Source of the DNA: a bacterium
Lineage (GTDB): Bacteria > 4484-113 > JAFGCY01
Reading direction: 5' to 3'
DNA: 64,000 bases
Assembly: GCA_016932385.1 (NCBI GenBank)
Contig: JAFGCY010000098.1
Location: 25,668-89,667, forward strand
In this document: positions 42,555-52,100 of the stretch, piece after piece
How the letters are laid out: each line of letters begins with the position of its first letter
Position numbering within the stretch: position 1 is the stretch's first letter
Translations under genes and position numbers: made by a program
Notes under the pieces: model-generated
The model's database searches: none
The model's input: only the letters and a program-made list of their open reading frames with translations
What the model was told of the DNA's origin: nothing

Positions 42555-43455
42555 CCTGGCCCTGGCCCTGGTCGCGGCCCTGCTCGTCGGGCAGCCTGCG
42601 CTGGCCCAGTCGCTGAAGATCGTCGCGCGGTTCGCGCCGGAGGACGGGCGGATCGTCGACGCGGCGCTGCTGGACGGACAGCACCTGATCCTGCTCTACC
42701 CGGACGCCGGGCGCCTGGCCGACTACACGCTGGACGGCCAGCTGCACCAGCACATCGTGCGCGAGGGCGGGGCCGAGCGGCGCTTTCGGCCGCTGGCCTG
42801 CATCGCCCGCTCGCCGCGCGAGCTGTTAGTCTTCGACGAGGCGGCGCACAAGGTGTTCTTCATCGGCGCGGACGGCAACATCAGCCGCGGCGTCGACCTG
42901 GCCTATCCGTCGAGCGGCGGCACGCTGTTGGCGCTGTCGCGCGTCGGCGACTTGGCCGTCGGCGGTAGCGACGTGATCTGGGCGATGCTGCCGGAGACGA
43001 ACACGCTGGCCGGCTTCGACCTCGCCGGCAACTACGTCACCAGCCTGGCGCTGGGCGAGCTGCTGCCCTATGCTCCGGCGATCTATACGCGCGCCCAGCT
43101 GTTTCCCGACGGCTCGCTTTACCTGCTGGAGTACCACCAGGGCGCGGTGATCTACCGCCACGGGCCTGACGGGGCCTACCGCCGGCTGCGACTGAACACG
43201 GCGGACGGCGGCACAGTCCTGCCGGAATTGCAGGATTTCGCCGTCGATGACGCCGGCAACGTCCTGCTGGTGACCCATGACGAGCAGTCGCCGCTGCAGC
43301 TGCTGACGCCCGGCGGTGCGGGCTACGCGGCGCATCCGGTGGACCTGGATCTGCCCGGTGGCAACAATAGGTTGGCGTGCCGCTGGTCAGGGGGTATGTT
43401 TATATTGTGGACCAGAGACAAACCCGAAGTAATAGTTCTGCAACTGCAGCCCTGA
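42535..43455 (+). CDS. Exported NHL-type beta-propeller protein
   Basis: 306 residues from ATG 42535, in-frame with a clear signal peptide (LALALVAALLVGQPALAQ, no lipobox Cys). The mature part has repeated 'G...LVxDxxxxxVxxxxxDG' strands (AHKVFFIGADGNIS, DFAVDDAGNVLLVTHD), as in NHL or SMP-30-like propellers. Probably extracytoplasmic and binding-type. It starts inside csaB and its 3' end overlaps the following lipoprotein gene. Confidence 0.75.
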   Translation: MKTQLINLALALVAALLVGQPALAQSLKIVARFAPEDGRIVDAALLDGQHLILLYPDAGRLADYTLDGQLHQHIVREGGAERRFRPLACIARSPRELLVFDEAAHKVFFIGADGNISRGVDLAYPSSGGTLLALSRVGDLAVGGSDVIWAMLPETNTLAGFDLAGNYVTSLALGELLPYAPAIYTRAQLFPDGSLYLLEYHQGAVIYRHGPDGAYRRLRLNTADGGTVLPELQDFAVDDAGNVLLVTHDEQSPLQLLTPGGAGYAAHPVDLDLPGGNNRLACRWSGGMFILWTRDKPEVIVLQLQP

Positions 43456-45308
43456 TCCTGCTGCTCCTGGCACTCGTCCTCGCCCTGGCGGCCTGCGGCG
43501 GCGGATCTGCGCCGCCGGACCCCGGCGACAACAACGGCGCTAACGGGGGCGACAACGGCGGCGACACGCCGACCAAGGCCACCCTCAACGCCACGATCAA
43601 GGACGCCGCCGGCCAGCCGCTCGGCGGCGTGGCCGTGCTGCTGGGCCTGAATGCCGCGATGACGGGCGCCGACGGCCAGGTCAGCTACGAAAACCTGCTG
43701 CCCGGCACGTACACCGTGACGATGCAGGACGGCGCCGGCAACTACGACGGGCGCGAGGTGACGCTGGCGGCCGGCGAGTCCAGCGTGTCGTTCACACTGC
43801 CCAATCCCAGCGGCGGCCTGGCCGTGACGGAAGTATCGCCCGCGCTCAACTCGACGGGCGCGGGGCTGGGTGCGCGCTTCGTCATGCAATTCAACGACGA
43901 CTACGAAGTGGCGTCCGTGGCCAGCGACGATTTCACGATCACGCCTGATATCGGCGACGTCGAACTGGCGGTCGTTGATCCCCTGTCGACGGGCTCCGGC
44001 GAACCGACCGACTCCGCTTACCTGGCGCTGGTCCCCACGCAGCAGCTGCCCACCAATCAGCAGATCCTGGTCGAACTGACCGGCTCGATCAACGCCGCGG
44101 ACGGCAGCGCCCTGACCCAGCCCGTGCGCTGGCGGTTCAAGACCTCGGCGGCGGACGACTACCCGCCGCAACTGACGGGCTCCAGCCCCGCCGACGGCCA
44201 GACGAATGTCCCTCCCAACCTGCCGGTGCGCTTCGACTTCACCGAAAAACTCGGCGCACTGGACGATGACGTAACCTTCACGATCGCGCCCGCGGCCGCG
44301 GCCAGCCTCAGCGTGGTCGGTTCCAGCCTCTACGCCAGTTTCGCCGGCGGGTTGGAGATCAACACGGCCTATACCGCCACGCTGTCCGGCGTGCCGGACG
44401 AGCTGGACAACCGCGACCTGGTCACGGTCTACACGCTTGGCTTCACGACGGGCGAGCAGCCGGCGGCTCTCAACTACCGCGAGCCGGAGTGGGTCGCCAA
44501 CAGCGACCTGATCGTCTTCGCCGCGGACAACGGCGGCACCTACGACATCTTCAGCATCAAGCCCGACGGCACCGAGCTGACGCAGCTGACGGCGCTGCCC
44601 GGCGACGAGCGCCACCCGACGGTCTCGCACAGCGGCGAACTGCTGGCCTTCCAATATCGCGCCGGCGGCAAGTGGAGCATCTGGGTACTCGACCTGACCG
44701 GCGGCGAACCCGTGCAGATCACCTCCGACGATTACAACGACACCGAGCCGCAGTTCTCGCGCACGTTAAGCGACCGGATCATCTTCACCTCCGATCGCAG
44801 CCAGCCGCGCGGCCTGTACCTGATGAACGCCGACGGCTCCAACGCGGAGGAGCAGGACTCGGGCTTCGGCTCGGCCCAGGGCCAGGCGGCGCTGCACCCG
44901 CTGCTCGACACGCAGATGCTGTTTACGGCGGGCGGCGGCGACGACCGCGACATCTGGCGCAAGACGGTCAGCGCGATCGACGGCTCGGCGATCAACCAGA
45001 ATTTCACCGGCGACCTGCTCGCCGACGACCACAGCCCGGCCTGGGGGCCGGACGCCGGCTACTTTGTGTTCATTAGCGATTTCGCCGGTGTCGACAACCT
45101 CTGGTATGCCGAGGCCACCGGCGAGTTCGAGGTGCAGCTGACGGAGTTCGACCAGCCGGTGCTGGACGCCTGCGTCTCGCCGGTTAACGGCGACGCACGC
45201 GCGATCATCAGCGTCGAGGACGGCAACGGCGGCACCAGCCTGGTCTTCGTCGACCTGGTCTCGGGCGACGTGCTGTCCTATCTGACGGGCGGGGAGGCCG
45301 GCGATTAG
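43407..45308 (+). CDS. Lipoprotein with Ig-like domains and TolB-type propeller
   Basis: About 633 residues; start GTG 43407 is my choice because a short charged N-terminus then leads to the signal peptide and lipobox (LALAACGGG). GTG 43377 is also in frame. Order: Gly/Asn/Asp-rich linker, a CNA-B/carboxypeptidase-regulatory-like domain (ATIKDAAGQPLGGVAVLL), two SbsA Ig-like (Big_5) domains (GLAVTEVSPALNSTG..., PPQLTGSSPADGQTNVPPN), then a PD40/TolB-type propeller (IFSIKPDGTELTQLTALPGD, GLYLMNADGSNAEEQ). Surface binding protein, ligand unknown. It overlaps the upstream gene and hflX follows at once. Confidence 0.8.
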   Translation: MDQRQTRSNSSATAALILLLLALVLALAACGGGSAPPDPGDNNGANGGDNGGDTPTKATLNATIKDAAGQPLGGVAVLLGLNAAMTGADGQVSYENLLPGTYTVTMQDGAGNYDGREVTLAAGESSVSFTLPNPSGGLAVTEVSPALNSTGAGLGARFVMQFNDDYEVASVASDDFTITPDIGDVELAVVDPLSTGSGEPTDSAYLALVPTQQLPTNQQILVELTGSINAADGSALTQPVRWRFKTSAADDYPPQLTGSSPADGQTNVPPNLPVRFDFTEKLGALDDDVTFTIAPAAAASLSVVGSSLYASFAGGLEINTAYTATLSGVPDELDNRDLVTVYTLGFTTGEQPAALNYREPEWVANSDLIVFAADNGGTYDIFSIKPDGTELTQLTALPGDERHPTVSHSGELLAFQYRAGGKWSIWVLDLTGGEPVQITSDDYNDTEPQFSRTLSDRIIFTSDRSQPRGLYLMNADGSNAEEQDSGFGSAQGQAALHPLLDTQMLFTAGGGDDRDIWRKTVSAIDGSAINQNFTGDLLADDHSPAWGPDAGYFVFISDFAGVDNLWYAEATGEFEVQLTEFDQPVLDACVSPVNGDARAIISVEDGNGGTSLVFVDLVSGDVLSYLTGGEAGD

Positions 45309-46524
45309 CAACCAGCTGCGACCCCGCATCGCCGGACACACCGCGCTGCTCGTCTCGGTGCACCTGTCCGCCCCGCTCAAGGCGCGCCAGTCCGCCGACG
45401 GTCCGGCCGAGCCCGCGCCGGAAAACGGCAACGCCGCGATCATCGCCGAGCTGTCACGCCGCTACGCCGCGGGTGCCGACGCCAAGATCGCCACCTACGA
45501 CTTCATCGAGCTGGCGGTGGCCGCCGGCCTGCGCGTGTCGCATACGCTCGAGTTCACCGTCAAGCGCATCAGGCCGGACTACTACCTGGGCAGCGGCCAG
45601 GTCGACGAGATCTGCGAGCATGCGCGCGGCATCGGCGTCGAGCTGGTGGTCATCAACGCGCCCTTGAGCCCGGTGCATCAGCGCAATTGGGCCGAGCGGC
45701 TCAAAATGCCCGTCCTCAGCCGCTACGACCTGATCTTCGCGATCTTCGACCAGAACGCCCGTACCGCCGAGGGCCAACTGCAGGTGGAGATGGCGCGGCT
45801 GCGCTACGAGCTGCCGCGGATCGTCTCCAGCTACGAAGCGCTCGACCCGCTGGCCGGCGGCATCGGCACGCTCGGCCCCGGCGAGCAGCTGACCGAGCGC
45901 ATCAAGCGCCGCCACCGCCGGCGGATCTACGACATCGAGCAGAAGCTTGAGAAGCTGCGCCAACAGCGCGCGCTGCGGCGCCAGCGCCGCAGCAAGAGCG
46001 GCATCTTCATCGCCAGCCTGGTGGGCTACACCAACGTCGGCAAGTCGACGCTCTTGAACCGCCTGACCGGCAGCGGGGTGCTGGTCGCCGACCAGTACTT
46101 CGCCACGCTGGACCCGACGGCCCGCAGCCTGCGCCTGCCCGACGGCGGCAAGATCCTGCTGACCGACACCGTTGGCTTTTTGGACGACCTGCCGCCGGAG
46201 CTGGTGGAGAGCTTCCGCGCCACGCTGGAGGAGATGGAGGGCGCCAGCCTGCTGATCCATCTGGCCGACGCCAGCCACGGCCGCGTCGGAATGCAGATCG
46301 ACAGCGTCCGAAAGATCATCGGCGAAATCGGCCTGGCGGAAACGGACGAGCTGTTGGTGTTCAATAAGACCGACCGTGCCGATGCCGAGACGCGCGCGGA
46401 GCTGGAACAGGCCTATCCCGAGGCGCTGTTCGTCAGCGCTAAGACCGGCGAGGGCCTCCGCGACCTGCTGGCACGCCTGATGGAGAAACACGCCAAAAGC
46501 GGCAAAGTCTACGACCCGGAGTAG
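45304..46524 (+). CDS. hflX: HflX-family GTPase, probable AUU start
   Basis: Ribosome-associated GTPase with an N-terminal HflX domain, a coiled linker (IEQKLEKLRQQRALRRQ) and G-motifs GYTNVGKST (G1), DTVGF (G3) and NKTD (G4). The first usual start codon in frame is GTG 45358. However, the HflX-specific strand ALLVSVHL begins upstream of it, no ATG, GTG or TTG precedes it in frame, and a perfect GGGGAGG (45291-45297) lies 6 nt before an in-frame ATT at 45304. I therefore place the start at ATT (406 residues), as in infC; CTG 45316 is a weaker option. The gene overlaps the preceding stop by 5 nt. Confidence 0.87.
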   Translation: MSNQLRPRIAGHTALLVSVHLSAPLKARQSADGPAEPAPENGNAAIIAELSRRYAAGADAKIATYDFIELAVAAGLRVSHTLEFTVKRIRPDYYLGSGQVDEICEHARGIGVELVVINAPLSPVHQRNWAERLKMPVLSRYDLIFAIFDQNARTAEGQLQVEMARLRYELPRIVSSYEALDPLAGGIGTLGPGEQLTERIKRRHRRRIYDIEQKLEKLRQQRALRRQRRSKSGIFIASLVGYTNVGKSTLLNRLTGSGVLVADQYFATLDPTARSLRLPDGGKILLTDTVGFLDDLPPELVESFRATLEEMEGASLLIHLADASHGRVGMQIDSVRKIIGEIGLAETDELLVFNKTDRADAETRAELEQAYPEALFVSAKTGEGLRDLLARLMEKHAKSGKVYDPE

Positions 46525-46555
46525 GGGCGCGCCATTGATGGCTACCACTCAAACC

Positions 46556-46587
46556 AGTAGCACAACCCCGCCAAGGCGGGGTTGCGC
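46556..46587. repeat. Dispersed palindromic repeat, AGTAGCACAAYCCCGCC family
   Basis: A perfect 10-bp stem (CAACCCCGCC/GGCGGGGTTG, AA loop) preceded by AGTAGCA. A second copy at 53300-53333 has the compensatory change T-A for C-G in the stem, so pairing is conserved. It follows hflX and may act as a terminator. Confidence 0.75.
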
Positions 46588-46596
46588 GAATAAGTC

Positions 46597-46679
46597 CAAG
46601 TAGAAAGTGAAAGTAGAAAGTCCTTCGAGCAAACGGTGAGTTTCAAGTCACTTTCACTTTTACTTGCCACTTTCACTTG
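46597..46679. repeat. Imperfect inverted repeat of AAGTAGAAAGTGAA type
   Basis: A-rich arm 46597-46621 is partly complementary to T-rich arm 46650-46679 (CTTTCACTTTTACTTG). It could form a long hairpin downstream of hflX or be a decayed repeat. No gene is seen in 46525-46705. Confidence 0.4.
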
Positions 46680-46690
46680 CCCGGAAGCAT

Positions 46691-46710
46691 GCACGGGGGC
46701 TTGCGCTACT
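46691..46710. repeat. GCACGGGGGCTTGC repeat, copy 1
   Basis: GCACGGGGGCTTGCGCTACT, also at 53275-53294 and 53347-53366 with 2-3 changes. Its GCTACT end supplies the TAG stop (46708-46706) of the minus-strand gene. Confidence 0.65.
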
Positions 46711-48904
46711 TCCGCAATACCACAATCCCGTCATACGCCGGCACGGTGACCGGCCCGTCCACCACGCTGCCGTCGTTGACCGCGGTGTCCTGGGTGCCGG
46801 CGATCCGCTGCCAGTCGCCCGCGGGCAGGTCCACCGCCTGCGCGTGGTCGAGCGGGTTGCAGACGGCATAGCCGCCGCTGTACTCGCGGCCATAGACGCC
46901 GGTCTGAACCGTGATCTCGTTTTCCGTCACCGTCTCGGCGTACAACAGTTCCGCTTCGCCCAGCGGATAGCCCAGCCAGCCGCGGCCGGCGCCGGCGTTG
47001 TCGTACTCGTCGAACCACATCAGCCCCAGTGAGCCGTGTCCGGCGGTGTTGATCTCGTAGCTGAAGTACGCGCCCGCGATCAGCGCAGACGTCAGGCCCC
47101 AGCGCATTTTCTGGTAGTTGGGCACGAAGCCCGGCTGGTCGAAGGGGTTTTCATATTCGCCGCCGCCGTCGCCGTCCGGCCCCTCTTCATCCTCGTAGGT
47201 CTCGATCCAGGTATAGTTCGGCTCCGGCGATTGCCCGCGCCATTCCATCACGCCGCCGAAGCGGTCCACCCACTCCGGCTCGAAGTCCTCGTCCACCCCG
47301 AACATCTCGGTGTGCCAGCCGACGGTGCGGCCGGGCCATTCGTCCCAGCCGGCCAACAGCGGCCAGCTCTCGAAATGGTTGCCGTGGTAGTCCGGGAAGC
47401 GCCGCCCGCCGCCATTGTTTCGGAAGATCGGCCGGCCCGCGTGGCCCGTCTCGAACATCAGCGTCATGTACTCCACGCCCGCCAGCCAGGCCGCGTCGAA
47501 ATCGGCGAAGCTTTCGGCGACGTTGTCGTGGTCCAGGTCGACGCTGTGCGCCGTGTCCCAGAACAGCCAGCTCTGGGTGTCCTCGGTGCGGTCGAACAGG
47601 TAGCCGTCCACGTCGGCGCTGAGGTCGATGAAGAACGGCTCGCCGGCGTGGCCCATCCGGTAGCAGTACTCCACCCAGTTCTCCGGCGCCGCCGCGCCGT
47701 GCAATACCGCGTCCGGGCAGTCGTTGGTCAGGTTCATCACGTACGTCCCGGGCCAGAAACGGATGATCGGCGCGATGCGCGCCCCCGCCGCGTGCGTGGC
47801 CGTGCCGGACTCATAGCTGCCGCGCTCGACCGTCAGCGTCCGGCTGCTCTCGTCCAGGCCGGTCACCGTCATGATCTCGCCGTCGCACAGCACGTCGCCG
47901 TCGGCGTGGAAGATGTCCCAGGTCGTGGGCATCTCGTATTGCGCCTCGCCGCTCTGCGTCCAGTCACTGACGGTCAGCGTGGTCTGGCTGGCGTCGATGC
48001 CGCCGGCGAGCTCCGTGCCGGCCTCGGTTAAAAACCACTCGTCCGGCCAGTCGGGCATGAACCAGTTGTAGTGCTCGCCGTCGACCGCCCACTCCGGCCC
48101 GTAGGGGATCTCGGAGAAGGTGACGTACTGCATCAGCTCGACAGCCGGATTGGCGGCCCGGAGCGCGTCGCTCCACAGCGGCTCCTCCTCGTCCCAGTAC
48201 AGGTACTTGCCGCCGAAGTTGTCGATCACCACGTCATAGCGTGCGCATTCCGCCACCGTGTTGCGGTCCCAGTCCGGGTACCACATGCCCAGCCGCGGGA
48301 AGGGCGGGCCGGCCGCGGCGTCCAGGCACTCGATGCTGCCGCCTGCTACGAGGTCCAGCGCGTGGTCTCCGACCACCACGAACACCAGGTGCACGTTGCC
48401 CAGCTCGCTGACCAGGTCCAGGCCGCCCGGCAGCGCCCAGCCGGCCTCGCCGGCGGAACTCCAGGCGCCCAGCCAGCGCCATTGCTGCTTGGCGAAATCG
48501 CCGACGCCGACCCAGGCCTCAGTGTCGACGAGATGCGAGCCGAGGTTGAGTTGGTAGGGCACGCGGTCGGGACCGAAGCCGCCGAGCTTGAACCGCGCCC
48601 AGCCGAAGGCATCGTCGCCGCTGCGCACGTGCACGGTCAGCCCTTCCTTGGAACTGCCGTCGCTGATGCCGTTGGTGTTGTAACCGGTGAAGCTGTACGA
48701 ACTGGAAGTGGTTCGTTCGTCCGGCGGCGGCCACGACAAATCGGGGATCGCCGGTGCCACCTGCGCGCCGGGCGTGTCGCCGTCGACCGGCGCCTCGGTG
48801 GACACGCTGCTGAGCGTGCAGCCCGCCATGCTGCAAGCGATCGCGATGGTAATCAGGAGGAAGCTCCAGGACGCGCGGCAACGATCAGCCAAGTAAATCT
48901 GCAT
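46706..48904 (-). CDS. Lipoprotein, putative glycoside hydrolase (GHL15-like)
   Basis: 732 residues with signal peptide and lipobox (ACSMAGC). An N-terminal beta domain is followed by a TIM-barrel-like region starting at PRLGMWYPDWDRNTVAEC, with ARYDVVIDNFGGKYLYWDEE, then an internal beta insertion (DGDVLCDGEIMTVTGLDE), DVDGYLFDRTEDTQSW and GHAGRPIFRNNGG. It closes with a small beta sandwich (REYSGGYAVCNPLDHAQAV...). This order fits the hypothetical glycosyl hydrolase family 15, which has no well-known substrate. TATAAT ends 5 nt before ATG, so it is probably leaderless. Confidence 0.72.
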   Translation of the reverse strand: MQIYLADRCRASWSFLLITIAIACSMAGCTLSSVSTEAPVDGDTPGAQVAPAIPDLSWPPPDERTTSSSYSFTGYNTNGISDGSSKEGLTVHVRSGDDAFGWARFKLGGFGPDRVPYQLNLGSHLVDTEAWVGVGDFAKQQWRWLGAWSSAGEAGWALPGGLDLVSELGNVHLVFVVVGDHALDLVAGGSIECLDAAAGPPFPRLGMWYPDWDRNTVAECARYDVVIDNFGGKYLYWDEEEPLWSDALRAANPAVELMQYVTFSEIPYGPEWAVDGEHYNWFMPDWPDEWFLTEAGTELAGGIDASQTTLTVSDWTQSGEAQYEMPTTWDIFHADGDVLCDGEIMTVTGLDESSRTLTVERGSYESGTATHAAGARIAPIIRFWPGTYVMNLTNDCPDAVLHGAAAPENWVEYCYRMGHAGEPFFIDLSADVDGYLFDRTEDTQSWLFWDTAHSVDLDHDNVAESFADFDAAWLAGVEYMTLMFETGHAGRPIFRNNGGGRRFPDYHGNHFESWPLLAGWDEWPGRTVGWHTEMFGVDEDFEPEWVDRFGGVMEWRGQSPEPNYTWIETYEDEEGPDGDGGGEYENPFDQPGFVPNYQKMRWGLTSALIAGAYFSYEINTAGHGSLGLMWFDEYDNAGAGRGWLGYPLGEAELLYAETVTENEITVQTGVYGREYSGGYAVCNPLDHAQAVDLPAGDWQRIAGTQDTAVNDGSVVDGPVTVPAYDGIVVLRK

Positions 48905-48909
48905 GCTGG

Positions 48910-48915
48910 ATTATA
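48910..48915 (-). promoter_or_regulatory. -10 box for the GHL15-like gene
   Basis: TATAAT on the minus strand is 5 nt before ATG 48904; no ribosome site. Confidence 0.5.
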
Positions 48916-49058
48916 ACCTTGCCGGTTGGAAGCGTCGGCTTCCAGTCGGCGGATTATTTCCCGTGGCGTCATCGCCCGCGGCGACTACCAGGTGCCAGGT
49001 TCAAGAGTGAAGGTTCAAGGGCTTGTGCTCCCCAACTGACAACGGAAAACTGAAAACT

Positions 49059-49087
49059 AATCCGGCGACACGGAGGTCGCCGCTACG
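49059..49087. repeat. AATCCGGCG...GCCGCTACG repeat, copy 1
   Basis: 29-bp element with a GGCGAC/GTCGCC stem. A second copy of the same length is at 53601-53629 with the stem changed to GGCGC/GCGCC. It lies in the 286-bp spacer 48905-49190, which holds no gene. Confidence 0.6.
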
Positions 49088-49097
49088 TTTCTTTGCT

Positions 49098-49122
49098 TAA
49101 GCCTACGCTTGCCACTTATGCT
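49098..49122. repeat. TAAGCYTACGCTTRYCACTTA repeat, copy 1
   Basis: 25 bp matching 53370-53394 at about 21 positions, adjacent to the previous repeat. Confidence 0.5.
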
Positions 49123-49190
49123 TTTTCGACGTGCCTGGGGGTGGTCTGTTTAAGTGGTTAATATTAAAATGTTAAACATCGTTTTAATCT

Positions 49191-52100
49191 ATGGAGCCGA
49201 AAGTGGTTAGGGTAGGTTGGTTTTGCATCGCGTTTCTGTGTGTTATTTTGAGTTCCTGCGCCGGATCGAGCCCGGTTGTTACTCCCGCAGACAACACAAC
49301 ACCGGTCCTGACGGACAGCCTGGACGGGTTTAGCCTCACGGTCGATCCGGCCAGTCTGCTGGAGGGTACGCGGGCGGCGGCGTTTACGCTCGCGGTCGAA
49401 TCGCAGCCCGATCAGACCGTTGTCCGGATCAACGCCGCTCAGGCCCGCAGTCTCAAGGCGCTGTACTGCACGCTGTCCTTCGATCCGGAGCGGTACACGC
49501 CGGTCGCGGCCGCGCCCGTCTTCGATCCGGAGCGGCAGCTCTATCTGGACGTCACGCCCGAGCGCGGCGTGCTGGAGTACGGCCAGGTCCTGCGGGACGC
49601 GCTGGCCCAGCCGGGGTTCAGCGGCGACGGCGCCCTGGCGGCGATCACGTTCGCGCATGCCGGCCAGCCGCCGGTGGTGGAGCGAAGCGTGTGTGCCCCG
49701 CCGGTGAAGCCGGCCGCGCGGGCCGAGTTGATGCTGGAAGCAATGGACACGCTGGTCTGGCCTTACGCGAATCCCGGCGACTACAACGAAGACGGGCTGG
49801 TCGGCGTCAGCGACCTGACCCCCCTCGGTGTGCATTTCAACAAGACCAGCGCCAGTGCCGACTGGAACGCTGCCCGGGTCGCCGACGGCAACGACGACGG
49901 GGCGATCACCGTCGCCGACATCACCACGATCGGCCAGAACTTCAACGCCTTCGTCGAAGGCTACAACGTCTACATGAGCCCGGACCTGCCGGGCGCGTCA
50001 ACGGGTCCGTTCAGCGCCGACGACCTCCTCGGCTCCGTCACGCGCGAGAACGCGGTCAGCAACGACGGTGAGCCGCTGTGGTTCATGTTCCCGTTCCTTG
50101 ACGTGATTGAAAACGACTATCTGTGGGTCGTGCCGTACCACGGCGACGAGGTCGGCATCGCCAGCAACTGGACCAACGGGCCGCTGGACACGGTCGCCCA
50201 GCTGGCGCTGGCCGAGCCCGCGCTGGAAGGCCGCGGCGCCCGCGTCGACCCGTATCTTTCCTATGCCGACGAGTCGCTGACGTTCACCCTGACCGACGGC
50301 AGCGCCGGCGACGTCAGCGCCTCCGACGACACGCGCTGGCTGGTCTGGCCGGAGGAGGCCGGCGCGTTCACGCCCGGCACCGGCGAACTGGTGTTCGACC
50401 CCAGCTTCAGCGGCACGCTGTATGTCTCGGCCAGCTACCAGGGGGGATCGTGTTTCCCGTTCGCCTTGGCCGTCCTGCATTCACCCAACCAAAAACTTAC
50501 CAGCTTCTTCCGCAATGCGTACGAACCACACGCCCGGATTACCGCCAGCCCGCCCTGCGGGAGGGCGTGGCTGACAACGCTGATCTCCGCCCGTAGCAGT
50601 ATTGACTATAACTACAATATCCAGCAATGCCTGTGGAAGCACAACGGCCGGACTACTATTCAACAGGGTCCATGGGAATCCTTCACCGGACACAAATGGG
50701 ATTTTTCGATCGACCTGCCGGAGGGCATGCACAAGTTTGAGTTGGAGGTGATCGATGGGACCGGGATGACCGATGAGGCCTCGGTGATCGTACCGGTCAC
50801 CCCGCACAACTGGGCAAACGATGTAATTGCCCAGGCCTCGCCGACCGAGGGTTGGGCCCCGTTGACGGTCAGGTTTCACCCGATCTGGAGCAATATGACC
50901 ATCGATGATGTTGCCTCGATTGATGTCGATGTGGACAGTGACGGCCGGGTCGACCTCGTTAACGTCGATCGGAACGGCTTCGAGTACACGTATCTGAAAG
51001 AGGGTATCTACCGGGCCTGGTTTATCTACAAAATGGAGCTCGGCAAAACATATCGCTACGGGTTGATCATTACGGTTTTTCCGAACAGCTCCGAGCCGGA
51101 CCGGCCGTGGATCGACGTGTTGTATACACCGCATTTCGGCTACGCCCCGTTGGTTGTCGATGTGGAAATCCGTTGGTGGGATCCAATCCCGGCCCAGGCC
51201 GAGTTGAAGCATCATGCCAACGAGTTAGACAAGCCAGCATCTTCGATTGACTGGAATCCCGGCAGCACGAGCCCGACGCATGCCACTCTAACCTTTACTG
51301 CACCAGGTGAGTACAACCACACCTTTTGGGTCGTCGGCTCCTCCGGCTCGGCGGCGTACCACGGGATCACCGTGCGCGTCTGGGAAGTGGCGCAGACCGA
51401 CCCGCCGCCGACCTGCACGTTGGAGGGGTCGCCCTCGGAGGGGGCCCCGCCGCTAGAAGTCGAGTTCGACGCGGACTGGATTCCCGGCGGCTCGACGGAT
51501 GTCGTCTGGGCGGGGGTGACCGGCCTGGCTGACAACGGGCTGTTCTGCCCGACCGACAAGATCGACCACCTGACGCAGAACCAGCATTACACCTACAAGC
51601 GCACCTATCCGCAGACCGGCACCTATGTCGAGAAGCTGTACGTCATCGACTCGAATTTCCGGGTGGCGGAGGACTGGGTGGAGATCGTCGTCGCCGGCGA
51701 GTACAACAACAAGCCGTGGATCAACGTGACCTGCACGCCGGACCGGGGCCTGGCGCCGCTGACGACCCATCTGGTGGTCGACTACGGCGACTTCGATGGC
51801 GATCCGGTGACCCTCTCCGAGAAGAAACCGACGGGCTGGGAGGAAGTCCCGGGCGCGGCGCCCTATGACCTGACCTTCCCTCTGTACGATCCCGGCCTGT
51901 ACGAGTTTACCTTCCGCGTCAACGACAACCGCGGCGGGTCCGCGGAGGCCACCGCGGTCGTGCTGGTCGGCGAGCGCCGCAATGTCACCGTGGTGGAGAT
52001 TGACACCTATGAGGTCGATGTGGAGAAGACCAGCGATGGCAAGCCGGTCGTGACCTACTCCCGCTGGACCGGCGAAAAGACCGTCACCAACAATACCTTT

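Noticed and set aside
46556..46587. CRISPR repeat
   Set aside because: Copies are dispersed, not regularly spaced, with no unique spacers or cas genes.
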